Origin: Caloramator sp. mosi_1
Lineage (GTDB): Bacteria > Bacillota > Clostridia > Clostridiales > Caloramatoraceae
Length of the DNA: 64,000 nucleotides
NCBI RefSeq assembly: GCF_028622835.1
Contig: NZ_CP117677.1
Coordinates: 124,001-188,000 of the forward strand
Direction: 5' to 3'
Notes under the pieces: model-generated
Told to the model about the DNA's origin: nothing
What the model saw: only the letters and a program-made list of their open reading frames with translations
Databases searched by the model: none
Translations under genes and position numbers: made by a program
In this document: piece by piece, positions 41,195-52,110 of the stretch
How positions within the stretch are numbered: position 1 is the stretch's first letter
Layout of the letters: every line of letters begins with the position of its first letter

Positions 41195-41237
41195 AAAAAG
41201 AGGAATAATACACTAATTACGCATTATTCCTCTTTTA
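41195..41237 (-). terminator. Intercistronic hairpin between binding protein and permease genes
   Basis: AAAAGAGGAATAAT and ATTATTCCTCTTTT form a 14-pair stem followed by TTTTTC on the minus strand. A partial terminator or RNA-end protector here would keep binding-protein mRNA above permease mRNA, a common arrangement in sugar ABC operons. Confidence 0.75.
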
Positions 41238-41246
41238 ATTAAATAT

Positions 41247-42553
41247 TTACTTTCCTATCTGATTCTTCAATTGTTCTTCTGCCTTCTTTAATGCATCTTC
41301 TACTGTAATCTTTCCTGAGTAAACATCTGGCATATTAGCCATTATTGCAGCATCTGCTTCATAAGTATAAAGACCAAAGTCAACAGAAGGTATGTTCTTC
41401 ATCCAATTTGAAAGGTCAGTAAATACCTTTTGGCCTCCAAAGAACTCATCCTCTTTTGAATATGCATCACCAGTTGCCGCTGGTAAATATGAACCCATTG
41501 CTCCTCTTTCTACTAATATCTTTTGATAGAAATCGTTATCTGAAGCATATATTTTATTTAAGAAGTCTATAGCAATATCTTTTCCCTTAGTTCCTTCAAG
41601 TACATACCAACTTGAACCACCAAGGTTTGAAGCATTAACAGAACCTGAAACATTTAATCTTGGAGTTGGTGCAACTGCCCACTTTCCTGATTGAGTAGCT
41701 TCTGCCTTAATTGAACCTATAATCCAAACTCCTGTTACTACAGATGCAGTATCTCCTTTATTGAAGGCTGCAACCCATTCATTCCATCCACTTGTCTTCT
41801 TAATTATATCAGCATCTACTATAGCCTTATAGGTTTTAACTGCTTCCTTAAGTGCTTCATTGTTCGCTATATTAACATTTCCATTCTTATCAAAATACCA
41901 TTGTCCTGCAGATTGAAGCATTATTCTCATTAATCCACCATCGTCAAGTCCAAAACCAAGCATTGCTTTTCCAGTTGCCTTCTTTACGTTTTTCCCTATT
42001 TCTATAAACTTGTCCCAAGTGATATTATTTAAATCCTCTGGTTTATATCCTGCTTGTTCAAGTAGGTCCTTTCTATAGAAGAAACCTGAAACACCAGAAT
42101 CAAAGGGTACTCCATATACCTTCCCATTTACTGTCATAAGACCAACTTTGTAATTTGCAAACTTGCTGTGATCAATTTTGCCTGTTAAATCTGCAAAGGC
42201 TCCTGGATATGATTTTAAATATTTTTGAGCATTGTAATCCTCTATTAAAACTATATCTGGAAGACCATCCTTTACGCCTGATGCAAGCATTGTATGTAGT
42301 TTTTGTTCAAGATCTGCCTTTGCCATATCAACTATTTCAATTTCAACCTTTGGATTATCCTTTGTATATCTTGCTTTGGCTTCATTCATTATTGCAATGT
42401 TGAAATTGGGGTCCCAAGCCCAAATTGTTATTTTCCCTGATTTTTCTGCTGGCTTATTATCTTGTCCACTTGTTTGTTGTGTTTTGGAACATCCTGCAAA
42501 AATAGAAACAAAGAGACTAAGAATTAATAGAATGGATAAGCTTTTTTCTTCAA
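41247..42553 (-). CDS. Maltose/maltodextrin-type extracellular binding lipoprotein (frameshift near N-terminus)
   Basis: Solute-binding protein family 1. The TTG at 42553 follows GGGGAG six bases upstream; a break in the A run near 42540 is followed by LSILLILSLFVSIFAGCSK, a signal peptide with lipobox FAGC. KITIWAWDPNFN then matches the family N-terminus; VYGVPFDSGVSGFFYRKDLLEQAGY and FNKGDTASVVTGVWIIGSIKA are typical. About 435 residues. The neighbouring GH13 enzyme suggests alpha-glucan oligosaccharides as ligand. Confidence 0.85.
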
Positions 42554-42692
42554 CTTCTTCTCCCCTCTTTTTAAAAGTTTTTTAGAAAACCTTTTCTAAA
42601 ATTATTTTATTATAGTTTATAGAATATTACAACAATATTTTGAAATTTCTTAATTATTTTATTAAAAAAGAAAGTAATTTATTTATAAAAAA

Positions 42693-42719
42693 TTTGTGAT
42701 TCTAATAAAGAATCACAAA
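42693..42719 (-). terminator. Terminator of the GH13 gene
   Basis: TTTGTGATTCT / AGAATCACAAA stem with a five-base loop, then TTTTTTATAA on the minus strand. Confidence 0.8.
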
Positions 42720-42725
42720 GGCTGT

Positions 42726-42801
42726 TATAAAAGATGCTCCGATTATAAAATTTCCCCTTGAAAGGATTTCAATAAGGAGTGCCATAAATCCTTCAAGGGG
42801 A
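42726..42801. repeat. Second, shorter copy of the MITE-like repeat (reverse orientation)
   Basis: The reverse complement shares CCCCTTGAAGGATTT, then TTGAAATCCTTTCAAGGGG and AGCATCTTTTAT with the element at 30181-30376, and lacks about 65 internal bases. The arms CCCCTTGAAAGGATTT and AAATCCTTCAAGGGG pair with each other. Confidence 0.6.
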
Positions 42802-42839
42802 TAATTAAATCGTACTATTTACCACTATTTCTTAATAAT

Positions 42840-44875
42840 TTATCTTATAACAAAAATTGCAACTTCTCCGTGCTTTAATATTACATCCTTTTCTTCTTTT
42901 TCTTCCTTCTTAAAGTCCCTAAATATTGATCTAATTGAAGTTATATTGCATCCAAGAGCCTTTTCTATATCGTCCTTTGTTATCTTAACTGAATCTTCGA
43001 AGTCTAAATTTCCTGCAACAAGCAGTATTTCTCCATTTACTTTAAATGCAGTCGAGAGTATACCTTCTTTATCAAATCTACATTTTACGTAGTTATTTAT
43101 ATCTGTTATATAATCAAGATACTCTTTTCTTATCTCTGCCACATCTACTAATATATTTATTATTTCATCATTCTCACTGTTTTCCCAGTGTAATGCATAT
43201 TTATCAAAGAAGGCAAGTTTTCCGTATAATGGGTCCTTCTTATCAAGTAAAAATCTATTTTCTTCCTTAGCATCAAGGCCTAAATTCATAGGTTGTTTTT
43301 CTAAGATTTCAAAACCTGATGTTATAAATGGAACACCATTAGGTAAAAAGGCATTCATAACAGCAACAAATTTTGAAAACTTCTTTCCTCCAAGTCTTGA
43401 GGCTGCTCTTGGAGTATCTGGAGTTTCAGCTGCTGCAAATATAGGTGCCTTCAGATTTTCCATATCCTCTACAAGTTTATTAAACTTACCCTTATAAAAT
43501 CTTGGTTCTTCAGCCCAAGCTGTTCCTATTATCATATTGTAGTTTGCTTCTCTTGCCGCTTTATCGCCCTTATTATCTAAAACCTCAGCAATAAAGCAGA
43601 AATCTTCATCAAACTCCCTTGGATTCTTTAAGATCATTTCTTCTAATTCCTTTGGCAGTGCGTGTCCCATATCAATACGTGCACCATCTATACCATACTT
43701 TCTTTGATAGCTTGGTATGATATCTGCTATTCTCTCCCACAATTCCACGTTCTTTTGTTTTCCTTGGAATATATTTGATTTAATAATATCAAACAATATA
43801 TATGGAGGTTGATTTTCATCTACATACTTTGCAGATTCCTCAGGATTGTCTAAATACAATCTTAAAAAGTAACATCTGTCCAAGGTGGTTGTGGGTCATT
43901 TATGCAATCCGAAAAAGCAGGGGCTGTAGTTATACCAAACTCTTCTTGTATTAAATCAAAGAAGTCTAAACTACTGTCCTTTAAGCATCTTTCCTTTATA
44001 CTGTTCCACTTCTTTTCATCAATTACATTTGGTGCATTGCAGAATTTTTTAATATGTTTTTTAACACTTTCACTTGCATAAACCTTTGGTAAATTTTCTA
44101 CCGATGGCTTGTCTCCTGCCCTTATTCCTTCTACATAAGGTGGTGCATATGTGTCAAGCTCCTCTAATTTTACCCAATAGAACCACTCAGGATGTTCAAA
44201 TATTAGATCACTATCCCTTGCAGAGGTTCTTGGTATAATATCTATCATAATTCTTATACCTAAAATATGACAAGCTTCTACCAACCCTTTAAATTCTTCA
44301 TCAATTGTAATATCTTCTCCAAGCATTGGATCCTTTAAAGTTGGATCAAGTTCAAAGAAATTTTTAACTGCATAGGGTGAACCCATTTCTCCCTTTTTGT
44401 ATCTCATACTATTTTTGATATTGGAAGAAGATATATAGCATCAATCCCCATTTTCTTAAGGTGTGGAAGAAGTGCTATAGTTTTTAAGAACGTACCTGTA
44501 TCTTTAAGTCCAAACTTATTTGTAAGCTCAAGGGAGCCACTGCCATCGTGGTCATAGGCACTTGATGTTCTTATTTGCATACCGTACACATTTGCTTTCT
44601 TTATCCAGTCTCCACCTATGTATCCATCCCATTTTTTAGTTTGAACTAATTTTGATAGAGGCTTACTATAATCCTTTTCTCCATTGTAATAAGGTAATAT
44701 TGTCTTTTTATACACTCACTATAAAATTCATAGGGATTTACTTCAATTGTCCCATTTTTTCGTTTAAATTTTTGTAGCCAAAAGAGTTCCAAATAGCAGG
44801 CACTTTAAATTGAATTTCTTTTCCCTTTTCTATGTTTTCCTCAAGCCTATTTAATATTTTTAATAAACTGCTCAT
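42840..44875 (-). CDS. Glycoside hydrolase family 13 enzyme, intracellular (frameshifted)
   Basis: Alpha-amylase-superfamily enzyme with no signal peptide, about 678 residues, larger than a simple alpha-glucosidase. The start at 44875 (RBS AAGGAGGC) gives MSSLLKILNRLEENIEKGKEI. Breaks lie near 44763, 44410 and 43870. GIDAIYLLPIS, MGSPYAVKNFFELDP and GIRIMIDIIPRTSARDS mark the first barrel strands, GIDGARIDMGHALP has the nucleophile Asp, CFIAEVLDN the acid/base Glu, and a later AAAETPDTPRAASR stretch the final active-site strand. It probably processes imported maltodextrins; the linkage specificity cannot be read. Confidence 0.8.
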
Positions 44876-44892
44876 AATATGCCTCCTTATAT

Positions 44893-44924
44893 TTGTTCAA
44901 ACGATTGCACGATTATATTATAAA
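44893..44924 (-). promoter_or_regulatory. Promoter -10 with LacI-family operator candidate, GH13 gene
   Basis: On the minus strand TATAATATAAT is followed at once by GTGCAATCGTTTGAAC, a near-palindrome of the LacI/MalR type (GCAAWCGTTTGC-like), and then AAGGAGG. An operator over the transcript start would allow repression by a sugar-responsive LacI protein; no such regulator is in the window. Confidence 0.5.
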
Positions 44925-45128
44925 TTATTTCATTAAATAAAACAACCTATTTGTTAGAAAAATATTATTTTTATAAATAAATTAATCATCATTATACTAT
45001 GTCAATTTTTTAGATAAGCTGTATTAAATTCTTTATATGCAGGAATTTTTGTAAAAATTTTTCTTTATTTTTTATACCAATTAACTTTAAAAAATGTTAT
45101 AATTTAAGTGGTGATAAAGGGGTATAGT

Positions 45129-46221
45129 ATGAAACTAAAGAAAATCGCTTTAGCTTTGTCTTTATTTTTGTTTTAAGTACAAGCCTATCCTATGCAAATC
45201 CTATAGAAGAAAAAAGCAGTTAGAACAAAAGCTTAAGGAAACCAAAAAGAATATAACGAAGTTATGGAGGAAATAGGACAAATAGAATCAAAAATAGAAG
45301 AGATAGATGCAGAAGCCTATGAAATAAGCCTTGAGATAAAGAAAAATAATGATGAAATTAAAAAAATTAATGATGAAATTATTAAAAAACAAGAAGAAAT
45401 TGAAAAGGCTCAACTTGAATTTGAAAACAGAAAAAAACAGCTGATGAAAGAATAAAAAATATGTATATGAATGGTGCTGAAAACTATATAGAGTTAATAT
45501 TAGGGTTTACAAGTTTCAGCGATCTACTTTCAAGAATTGAAATGGTTAAAACTGTGATACAATTCGACTTAAATGCACTAGATGAAATTAACAAGGGAAT
45601 TCAAGAGTTAAATAACAAAAACAAGAATTAGAACTTTCAAAATCAAAAATTGAAGAATTAAAGTATCAGAATGAAGAAAAATTAAAGGTTGTAAATCAAA
45701 AGAAAATAGAACAACAAAAATTAATCTCTCAATTAGAGAATAAGAAGAAACAGTACGCTGATCAAATGAAAAAATATCAGGCAAGAATATATCAGTTGTA
45801 CAATCAAATAAACGGTAATTCTAATAAAGGTTCTACTTCAAGAGGAAGTATTACTGCATCTTCAAACGAAATAGTATCATTTGCCTTAAGATTTTTAGGA
45901 ACTCCATATGTATGGGGAGGAAATACTCCTTCAGGTTTTGACTGTTCTGGCTACGTTAAATATGTTTATGCTCACTTTGGTATAAATCTTCCAAGAAGAG
46001 CCTCTGAACAAGCAACAGTGGGACAAACTGTTAGTCTAAGTGAGGCACAACCAGGTGATCTGGTATTCTTCTACAGCCCAATAAGCCACGTTGGAATATA
46101 TTTAGGAGATGGAATGTTTGTACACGCACCCAGAACAGGTGATGTTGTAAAGATCTCACCACTTACTGGAAGAAAACTGACATTAATAAAGCGTGGTTCT
46201 ATAATAAATGTTGGGGCGTAG
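45129..46221 (+). CDS. Secreted NlpC/P60 peptidoglycan endopeptidase with coiled coil (frameshifted)
   Basis: Cell-wall hydrolase cutting peptide stems. Signal peptide MKLKKIALALSLFLF, cleavage near SYA-NP. Residues about 30-240 are a long Glu/Lys/Gln-rich coiled coil as in PcsB/CwlO-type proteins. The NlpC/P60 domain has GTPYVWGGNTPSGFDCSGYVKYV (catalytic Cys), ISHVGIYLGDGMFVHAP (His) and a third polar residue. Breaks lie near 45172, 45218, 45442 and 45625. The last five or so codons lie in the presumed left end of the ISL3 element, so the original C-terminus may have been altered by the insertion. Confidence 0.85.
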
Positions 46222-47672
46222 ACCCAGCATATTTTTTACAAAAAATATGTGCACCTGATTAGACACCTGGTAAAATTAAAATAACCAAACAAAAACCTTA
46301 CCTGAAAGGAGGCATCCATCAAGTGCACACTAATAATTCTATCAAAAATTTATTAGGTTTTAAAGATGTTATTATAAAAAGATTATTCATAATGACACGT
46401 ACATTGAGATATACTTAGAAACTAAGAAAAAATTTGTACTTGCCCTAATTGTAATTCCAAAGTTACAAGAGTTCACGATTATAGAATTCAGCGTATTAAA
46501 GACATACCCTTATTCTTTAAACATACTTTTATCATTCTTAAAAAACGTAGATATCGTTGTAATGCCTGCGGCAAAAATTTTATGAACATATAGAATTTTT
46601 ACCTCGTTATCATAGAATAACTAATAGATTAGCTATGTTTGTAATTTATGAATTATCTAATGAATATAGTATGACATCAGTTGCTAGAAAAACTAATCTA
46701 TCTATCGATACTATAAAACGTATTTTTGATAATGTATCTTACTCTTCTCCTACTAATTTACCTAAAATAATATCTATAGATGAATTTAAAGGTAACTCTG
46801 GTGGTTCTAAATATCATTGTGCAATAGTCGATCCTGTTAATCATAAAATACTAGACATTATTAAAGATAGAAAAGAGCATATTCTTATAGATTATTTTAG
46901 AAAAATTAAAAATCGCGATAGCGTTACACACTTTATTTGTGATATGTGGCAACCCTATATTGATTTAGCTAAAACTTATTTCAAAAATGCTGTAATTGTT
47001 ATAGATAAATTTCACTATATTAGACAAGTCATATGGGCAGTAGAAGCGGTAAGAAAACGTATCCAAAGAGAACTATCAATTAAATTAAGAAAATACTTTA
47101 AAAGAAGTAAAAAGCTTATTTTAAAAAGATATGGCTTACTTGATACAGATTCAAAGTTAGCTTTACAAGTTATGTTTTCTTATAATAGTGAATTAGCAAT
47201 TGCCCACACTTTAAAGGAAAAGTTATTGAGTATTATTGATGCTTCACCTTCTTCTAACGAAGCTCGTGTCCTCTTAAAAGATTGGATTAAACTTGCACAA
47301 AATAGTGGTATCAATGAATTGAAAAGATGTGCAAATACCTATATCAGATATTTTAATGAGATTTGTAATTCTTTTGATATTCCTTATACAAATGCTTGTA
47401 TAGAAGGATTTAATAATAAAATCAAAGTTATTAAAAGAATAGCCTTCGGCTATAGAAATTTTGATAGATTCAGGAATAGAATTCTTCATTGTTGTAATAA
47501 ATAATCTGTTAAATATTGTATTTTAGGAAATCCAACTATCGTTGGTCTTTTTGTCGTGCAATTTTTTAAGGGTAAACTCCCCTCATCCTATCTATCTTGC
47601 TAAAATCATTATCAAATAAGAAAGGACAGGCATTCTAATCTAATGCCCGCCCCAACTATTGACAAAGAGCCC
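46195..47672 (+). mobile_element. ISL3-family insertion sequence
   Basis: About 1.48 kb containing one transposase gene. Candidate terminal inverted repeats: left GGTTCTATAATAAATGTTGG, right (reverse complement) GGCTCTTTGTCAATAGTTGG; both continue GGCG. The nine-base core GTTGGGGCG is identical at 46210-46218 and 47648-47656. I find no clear 8-base target duplication, so the outer limits are uncertain by some bases. A terminator follows at 47682. Confidence 0.75.
46323..47504 (+). CDS. ISL3-family transposase (frameshifted)
   Basis: The GTG at 46323 follows AGGAGG. The N-terminal zinc ribbon reads CPNCNS and YRCNACGKNF, then LPRYHRITNRLAMFVIYEL. The HTH region has YSMTSVARKTNLSIDTIKRIFD. The DDE catalytic set is IDEFKGN (first Asp), VTHFICDMWQPY (second Asp) and TNACIEGFNNKIKVIKR (Glu). 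Breaks in the first 90 residues lie near 46380, 46425 and 46580; the rest, from 46635, is open. About 395 residues. Whether the copy is functional depends on whether those breaks are real. Confidence 0.9.
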
Positions 47673-47681
47673 ATTTTAAAC

Positions 47682-47713
47682 AACAAAAGTGCCATATCTA
47701 TGGCACTTTTGTT
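47682..47713. terminator. Bidirectional terminator between the IS and the HD-GYP gene
   Basis: AACAAAAGTGCCATA and its complement form a 14-pair stem with a short loop; T-rich on both strands. Confidence 0.8.
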
Positions 47714-47741
47714 AATCTATAAATTTAAAATATGATTCCAC

Positions 47742-48801
47742 TTACACTATTACGTTTACAATAGTTATATTAGTCTGCTTTGCTAAATCAATTTCAATAG
47801 GCTGAATAGAGTTACCCTTCTCATCATAGATAATTCTTACTACTGGTTTATCTGGTAATCCCTTATTATGTTTTACTACAAACCCTTCAAGCCCGTTTGA
47901 CAGCTTTACACATACACCTAAAGGATAAATGGAAAAATTATTTTTAAATATCTTTACAAGTTCAACATCAAAAAAAGTTCCGCTTCCACCTAATATAAAT
48001 TCATAGGCCTCATTTGCTAAGAATCCCTTTCTATAAACCCTGTCGCTTACAATTGCATCATAAACATCACTAATACAGCCTATTCTTGCAAACATTGATA
48101 TATTTTCTCCTTTAAGCTTATTGGGATACCCTGAACCATCATATCTTTCGTGATGTTCAAGTACAACTAACTTACCTCTTTCATTTATATAGTTTATATT
48201 TTTTACAATTTCATATCCATAGACTGTATGCTTTTTCATTATTTCAAATTCTTCTTCTGTTAGTCTTCCTTTTTATTTAAAATCTCTGTTGGAATTTTAG
48301 TTTTACCTATATCGTGAAGTAGTGCACCCATTCCTAAATCTAAAAGCATATTTCTTGTATAATTAAGATTAACGCCAAAGAACAGGGCCAATACACAGGT
48401 ATTCAAAGAATGAATAAAAGTATAGTTATCAAAGGTTTTAAGCTCTAATAAATAAGTTGAGTTTATATCCTTGTTATCTAATAGATACTCAACAATATTC
48501 AATATAGTATCCATTGTGTTTCTAACTTCATTGACACTGTTATATTGGAGTTTTGAAAAACTGTAGATACTGATTTTACAGCCTGCGATTTAAGCTGCAA
48601 AAATTCAGCATCCTGACTTTTAATGTCCTCTAAATGTGCATCCTTTATATATAAAAACTCAACTCCTATATTTTTTAACCTTTTTATATAAGTATCAGTT
48701 AATATTACGCCCTCTCTTAATAAAATTGCACCATCTGAACCTAATATGCTTTGTGCTATCTCATCTCCTGGTTTAACTCTTTCTATGTTGACTAATCTCA
48801 T
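47742..48801 (-). CDS. HD-GYP domain phosphodiesterase-like protein (frameshifted)
   Basis: Likely cyclic di-GMP phosphodiesterase. The start at 48801 (MRLVNIERVKPGDEI) follows GAGGTG; this N-terminal PilZ-like or DUF3391-type segment often precedes HD-GYP domains. After a break near 48535, MGALLHDIGKTKIPTEIL holds the metal-binding HD. Near 48260 a second break precedes VVLEHHERYDGSGYPNKLKG (HH and GYP motifs) and CISDVYDAIVSDRVYRK. The C-terminal 50 residues form a beta domain, VKLSNGLEGFVV. About 353 residues. Confidence 0.85.
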
Positions 48802-48899
48802 TAATCTACACCTCAATACAAATTTTGACACAACTTTATTTTAATTTTTTTACAATTAAAATCAATATTAAAAAATAAAAATTTTGTAAAATACAAATA

Positions 48900-49529
48900 T
48901 TATGATGCTTGATTAATAAAATGTAATTCTCTTAACAATCTTGGTTCAAAATTAGGTACTTGATAATTTTTAATAAAATCCAATGTACCCTCAAAATCAC
49001 TTGTTAAATCCATCCTTTTTTCCATAAGTTCGTGTTTTATAACCTCGTTAAAATAATTCATATATGAAAAATAATCTCTTCTTTCCTTTGAAAACTCACT
49101 ATATCCATCTTTACATAATTCTATTACTTCTCTGCATAAGTAAAGGTTACAGGGATGTGGACGAAGTTTAAACTCTATTTTACATCCATTTTCTTGCCAA
49201 AATGGGCACAATCTAAAAAATAGCTTTGTATCAAAGTCTATATCTTGTTTTAAATTTGATTTTTTATATCCTTCTTCATCAAAATATCCTCTAACTTCTA
49301 AAAAATAATTACTTTTATATACATTTTCTTTTGTACTTAGCTCCCTTATAAAGTCTTCTCTTCCTAAAGATATAATATTTTTTATATCCATTAAAGTGTA
49401 TTTAGGATAATACCAACAGCATCCCCTATTTTTGTTTATATATGACTTAGATTCTATAAATCCATCACATCTTCCACACAAGCTGCATCTAAACAAAGGT
49501 ATATTATCCTCAAAATGATATATTAACAT
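48900..49529 (-). CDS. Cys-rich YkgJ-like putative metal-binding protein
   Basis: Intact, 209 residues from the ATG at 49529, where GGAGGGG lies seven bases upstream. RCSLCGRCDG near residue 15, GCCWYYP, RLCPFWQENGCKIE, HPCNLYLCREV and ELCKDGYSE give about eleven Cys grouped at the N-terminus and middle, a pattern like CxxCxxCC iron or zinc proteins of the YkgJ group. The C-terminal 70 residues are helical and Cys-free. The role is unknown. No operon partner; HD-GYP follows 100 bases downstream with its own RBS. Confidence 0.6.
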   Translation of the reverse strand: MLIYHFEDNIPLFRCSLCGRCDGFIESKSYINKNRGCCWYYPKYTLMDIKNIISLGREDFIRELSTKENVYKSNYFLEVRGYFDEEGYKKSNLKQDIDFDTKLFFRLCPFWQENGCKIEFKLRPHPCNLYLCREVIELCKDGYSEFSKERRDYFSYMNYFNEVIKHELMEKRMDLTSDFEGTLDFIKNYQVPNFEPRLLRELHFINQAS

Positions 49530-49674
49530 AGAACCCCTCCTCAAAAATACTCAAATTTATATAAAATTAAAAGCACTTTTGAGATTTACCCAATAAAAAC
49601 ATATAGTTCTCTGAATTTTTAATATTTTTAAAATTGATTATAATTGTAAATTATGGTTATAATATTAATGTGAT

Positions 49675-49748
49675 GCAGGTATAGCTCAATGGCAGAGCTC
49701 CAGCTTCCCAAGCTGGCTATGCGGGTTCGATTCCCGTTACCTGCTCCA
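49675..49748 (+). tRNA. tRNA-Gly (anticodon CCC)
   Basis: Acceptor GCAGGTA / TACCTGC, D stem GCTC / GAGC, anticodon stem CCAGC / GCTGG with loop TTCCCAA (anticodon CCC), T arm with loop TTCGATT, and encoded TCCA. 74 bases. TTGATT, 18 bases, TATAAT upstream is a plausible promoter. If one C of the CCC were a miscall the anticodon would change, but the stem geometry supports CCC. Confidence 0.9.
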
Positions 49749-49750
49749 TT

Positions 49751-50329
49751 TTATTTTTGAGTTCTGCTACAACTATTAACCTCTGTTTATTACTATACAA
49801 AGGATGGCAGGTTATCAATGTAACAAGGGATTTACCTTCAACAGGGTTTAAAACTTCAACTTTATCAGGTGTTACTATTTTTTCTCTATAACCTTAAAGA
49901 AATACTCCTCATCCTTTGTTTTTATTTTTAATTCATCCCCAACATCAAGTTCATCAAGTCTGTGGAAAAATCCTCCTGTATAGTGTGCCCTATGTCCTGC
50001 AATACAATAATTGCTGCTATTTGCTCCTAAGGGCCCTGTTCCTTCAATATGACCTGCGGCGTTTTTTAAGCTCTCCTCTGTTGCTCCCTCAACTATAGGT
50101 ATTATTAAATCAATTTTTGGTATTTCAAGCACACCTATTGGATTTTTAGCATTATATTTATTTTCCTTTTTAGCATCTTTTTTCTAAATCGTTTGGAAGT
50201 ATTGTACTTTTAACTCCATTAACCGTCTCAATCAATGCCTGTCTTTCTCTATATGAAACATACTGTACTATACCGGTAAAAACAAGTATTAGCACTCCTA
50301 ACGTAATTAAAAAACTCCTATTTTTTCAT
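49751..50329 (-). CDS. Class D sortase (frameshifted)
   Basis: Membrane-anchored transpeptidase attaching surface proteins. The start at 50329 (MKK, break, then IGVFLITLGVLILVF) gives one N-terminal anchor helix. LEIPKIDLIIPIVEGATEESLKNAAGHIEGTGPLG is the sortase core; CIAGHRAHYTGGFFHRL has the catalytic His, LVTLITCHPLYSN the Cys and KQRLIVVAEL the Arg. Breaks lie near 50300, 50180, 49885 and at the terminal A run. As written the frame reads on antisense through the tRNA gene; one extra A gives AELKK and a stop at 49751. About 190 residues. Confidence 0.8.
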
Positions 50330-50339
50330 CTACTTCCCC

Positions 50340-51256
50340 TTAGAATATACTTAAATCAAGCTCTTTAGACAGCTCCTCTAAAACCTTAAGACCTGCTATG
50401 CTGTTGCCTTTTTATTTAGTGCAGGTCCAAAGACACCTATTCCCATTCTGTTTGGAACAGCTGCAAGTATTCCGCCGCCAACTCCACTTTTACCAGGTAT
50501 ACCAACCTTAACTGCGAACTCACCTGATTCATCATACATTCCACAGGTCACCATTATGGTTTTTACTATTCGTGCATAATGAGCTGGGATTATTCTTTCT
50601 CCACTCCAGGGTAAAAGCCCATTATTAGCAAGCATTGCTGCTATCCTTGCTATATCTTTACAGGTAACCTCCATAGAACATTGCATAAAATATGCATCTA
50701 AAATGTCTTCGACATCACCATCAATAACACCTGTGCTTTTCATATAGTATGCAAGAGCTCTGTTCCTATGACCTGTCTCTTTTTCCGATTTAAAAACGTC
50801 ATAATTTATGTTAATATCCTTATTCCCTGTTATTCGTCTTGTAAACTTAAGTATTCTCTCTATCTTCTTTTCTGAGCTTTCTCCATAAATTAGTGAGGTG
50901 GTTGCAATTGCTCCTGAGTTTATCATTGGATTTAATGGTTTTTGTGGATTTCTTGTTTCAAGCGAGCTTATAGAATTAAATGTATCTGCTGTAGGTTCCA
51001 TATCTATTTTTTCAAATACTTTTTCTGGTCCATTATCTAATAATGCAAGCATTAATGTTACAACCTTTGAAATACTTTGCATTGTAAACTTTACATTGTA
51101 GTCTCCCTCGCCATACTCTTCACCATCCAGAGTGACTACATATATTCCTAAATGGTTTTTATCTGCCTTAGATAGTTCTGGAATATAAGTAGCTACTTCT
51201 CCCTCCTGTGTATATTTTTATTGTGATTTATTATTGATGAAAGTAAAATTTGCATA
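50340..51256 (-). CDS. glsA: Glutaminase (frameshifted)
   Basis: Hydrolyses glutamine to glutamate and ammonia; a serine-dependent beta-lactamase-like fold. [13 protein letters not shown] starts at 51256 (RBS GGAGG); a break near 51215 leads to ATYIPELSKADKNHLGIYVVTLDG, then FTMQSISKVVTLMLAL with the catalytic SxxK. NPMINSGAI and NNGLLPWSG are conserved, and GKSGVGGGILAAVPNRMGIGVFGP closes the active site. A last break near 50395. About 304 residues. It is the last gene of the methylaspartate operon and would supply its substrate; its start lies inside the end of citG. Confidence 0.9.
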
Positions 51257-52110
51257 CTCATTCCTCCATATCTCTTCAATCGTATAAATAAAATAAGTTG
51301 CTGCAAGTAAATCTGCACATCCACCAGGACTTATATTCCTCTTTTAAATTCATTATCCATTTTTAAAATATACTCAACGCCCTCTTTTGTTGCCATTCCT
51401 CCAAGCTCTAAGGCAATTTTAGAATGGTTTTTTACAAACTCTAAGCCATCAATTGAAGCACGATGAACAACCGTAGTATCGTCAACAACAGACATAAGAG
51501 AAAGTAGTGTATTAACCAGCACATCATTTATGCTTAACTCTTTATTAAATTTCTCAAGCGTAGGCAGTGCATAATTTAAAATAGATTTAAGTCCTTCCTC
51601 AACTTCACCGCGAATTCCTGTTAAACCGTATTGCTTGTAAATTCTCTGTCCGTTTGTAATATCATTTTGTGTATTTAATTTGTTTAATTCTTTATCGACA
51701 ATACCCTTAGTAATTTCACTAACTATTTCAGAAATAGTAAATCTATTAATAGTTTTATTTTTACGATATAAAACTCCACACCCTGCACATATAACACCCA
51801 ATAAAAAATTAATCCCTTATGTGTATTTACTCCGTCTGTTGCACTAAACATATCTTTTTCTGCCATAATCCCTATTGGCCTTAAATTAGATAGGACATTT
51901 TCTGTGTAAAAATTCCTACTTTTGTAAATTCCGCAAAATAAGGTGCTATAGCAGCTGAACTTTTTATAAAGGTTACATAACTCATATCCTTATGTGAACC
52001 ATTTGAAATTGGAGTTACAAGCCCTGGCTTAGGGTGTGTTGAAACCTCAAGTAAGGTAGCCTCTAATGCTGTCTGGGCTACTTTTTTATAAACTTCTCCC
52101 TATTTGTCAT
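51218..52110 (-). CDS. citG: Triphosphoribosyl-dephospho-CoA synthase CitG (frameshifted)
   Basis: Makes the precursor of the citrate/citramalate lyase prosthetic group from dephospho-CoA and [34 protein letters not shown] matches the family N-terminus, and [17 protein letters not shown] is the conserved NTHKG motif. [13 protein letters not shown] and [12 protein letters not shown] follow in the C-terminal half. Breaks lie near 52080, 51905, 51815 and 51345. About 297 residues. It overlaps both neighbours (citX by 11 bases, glsA by 39). Confidence 0.88.

Noticed and set aside
49700..49757. Sortase C-terminus reading antisense through the tRNA-Gly gene
   Set aside because: One base in the AAAAA run gives a stop at 49751, immediately outside the tRNA; the longer reading is best explained as a homopolymer error.
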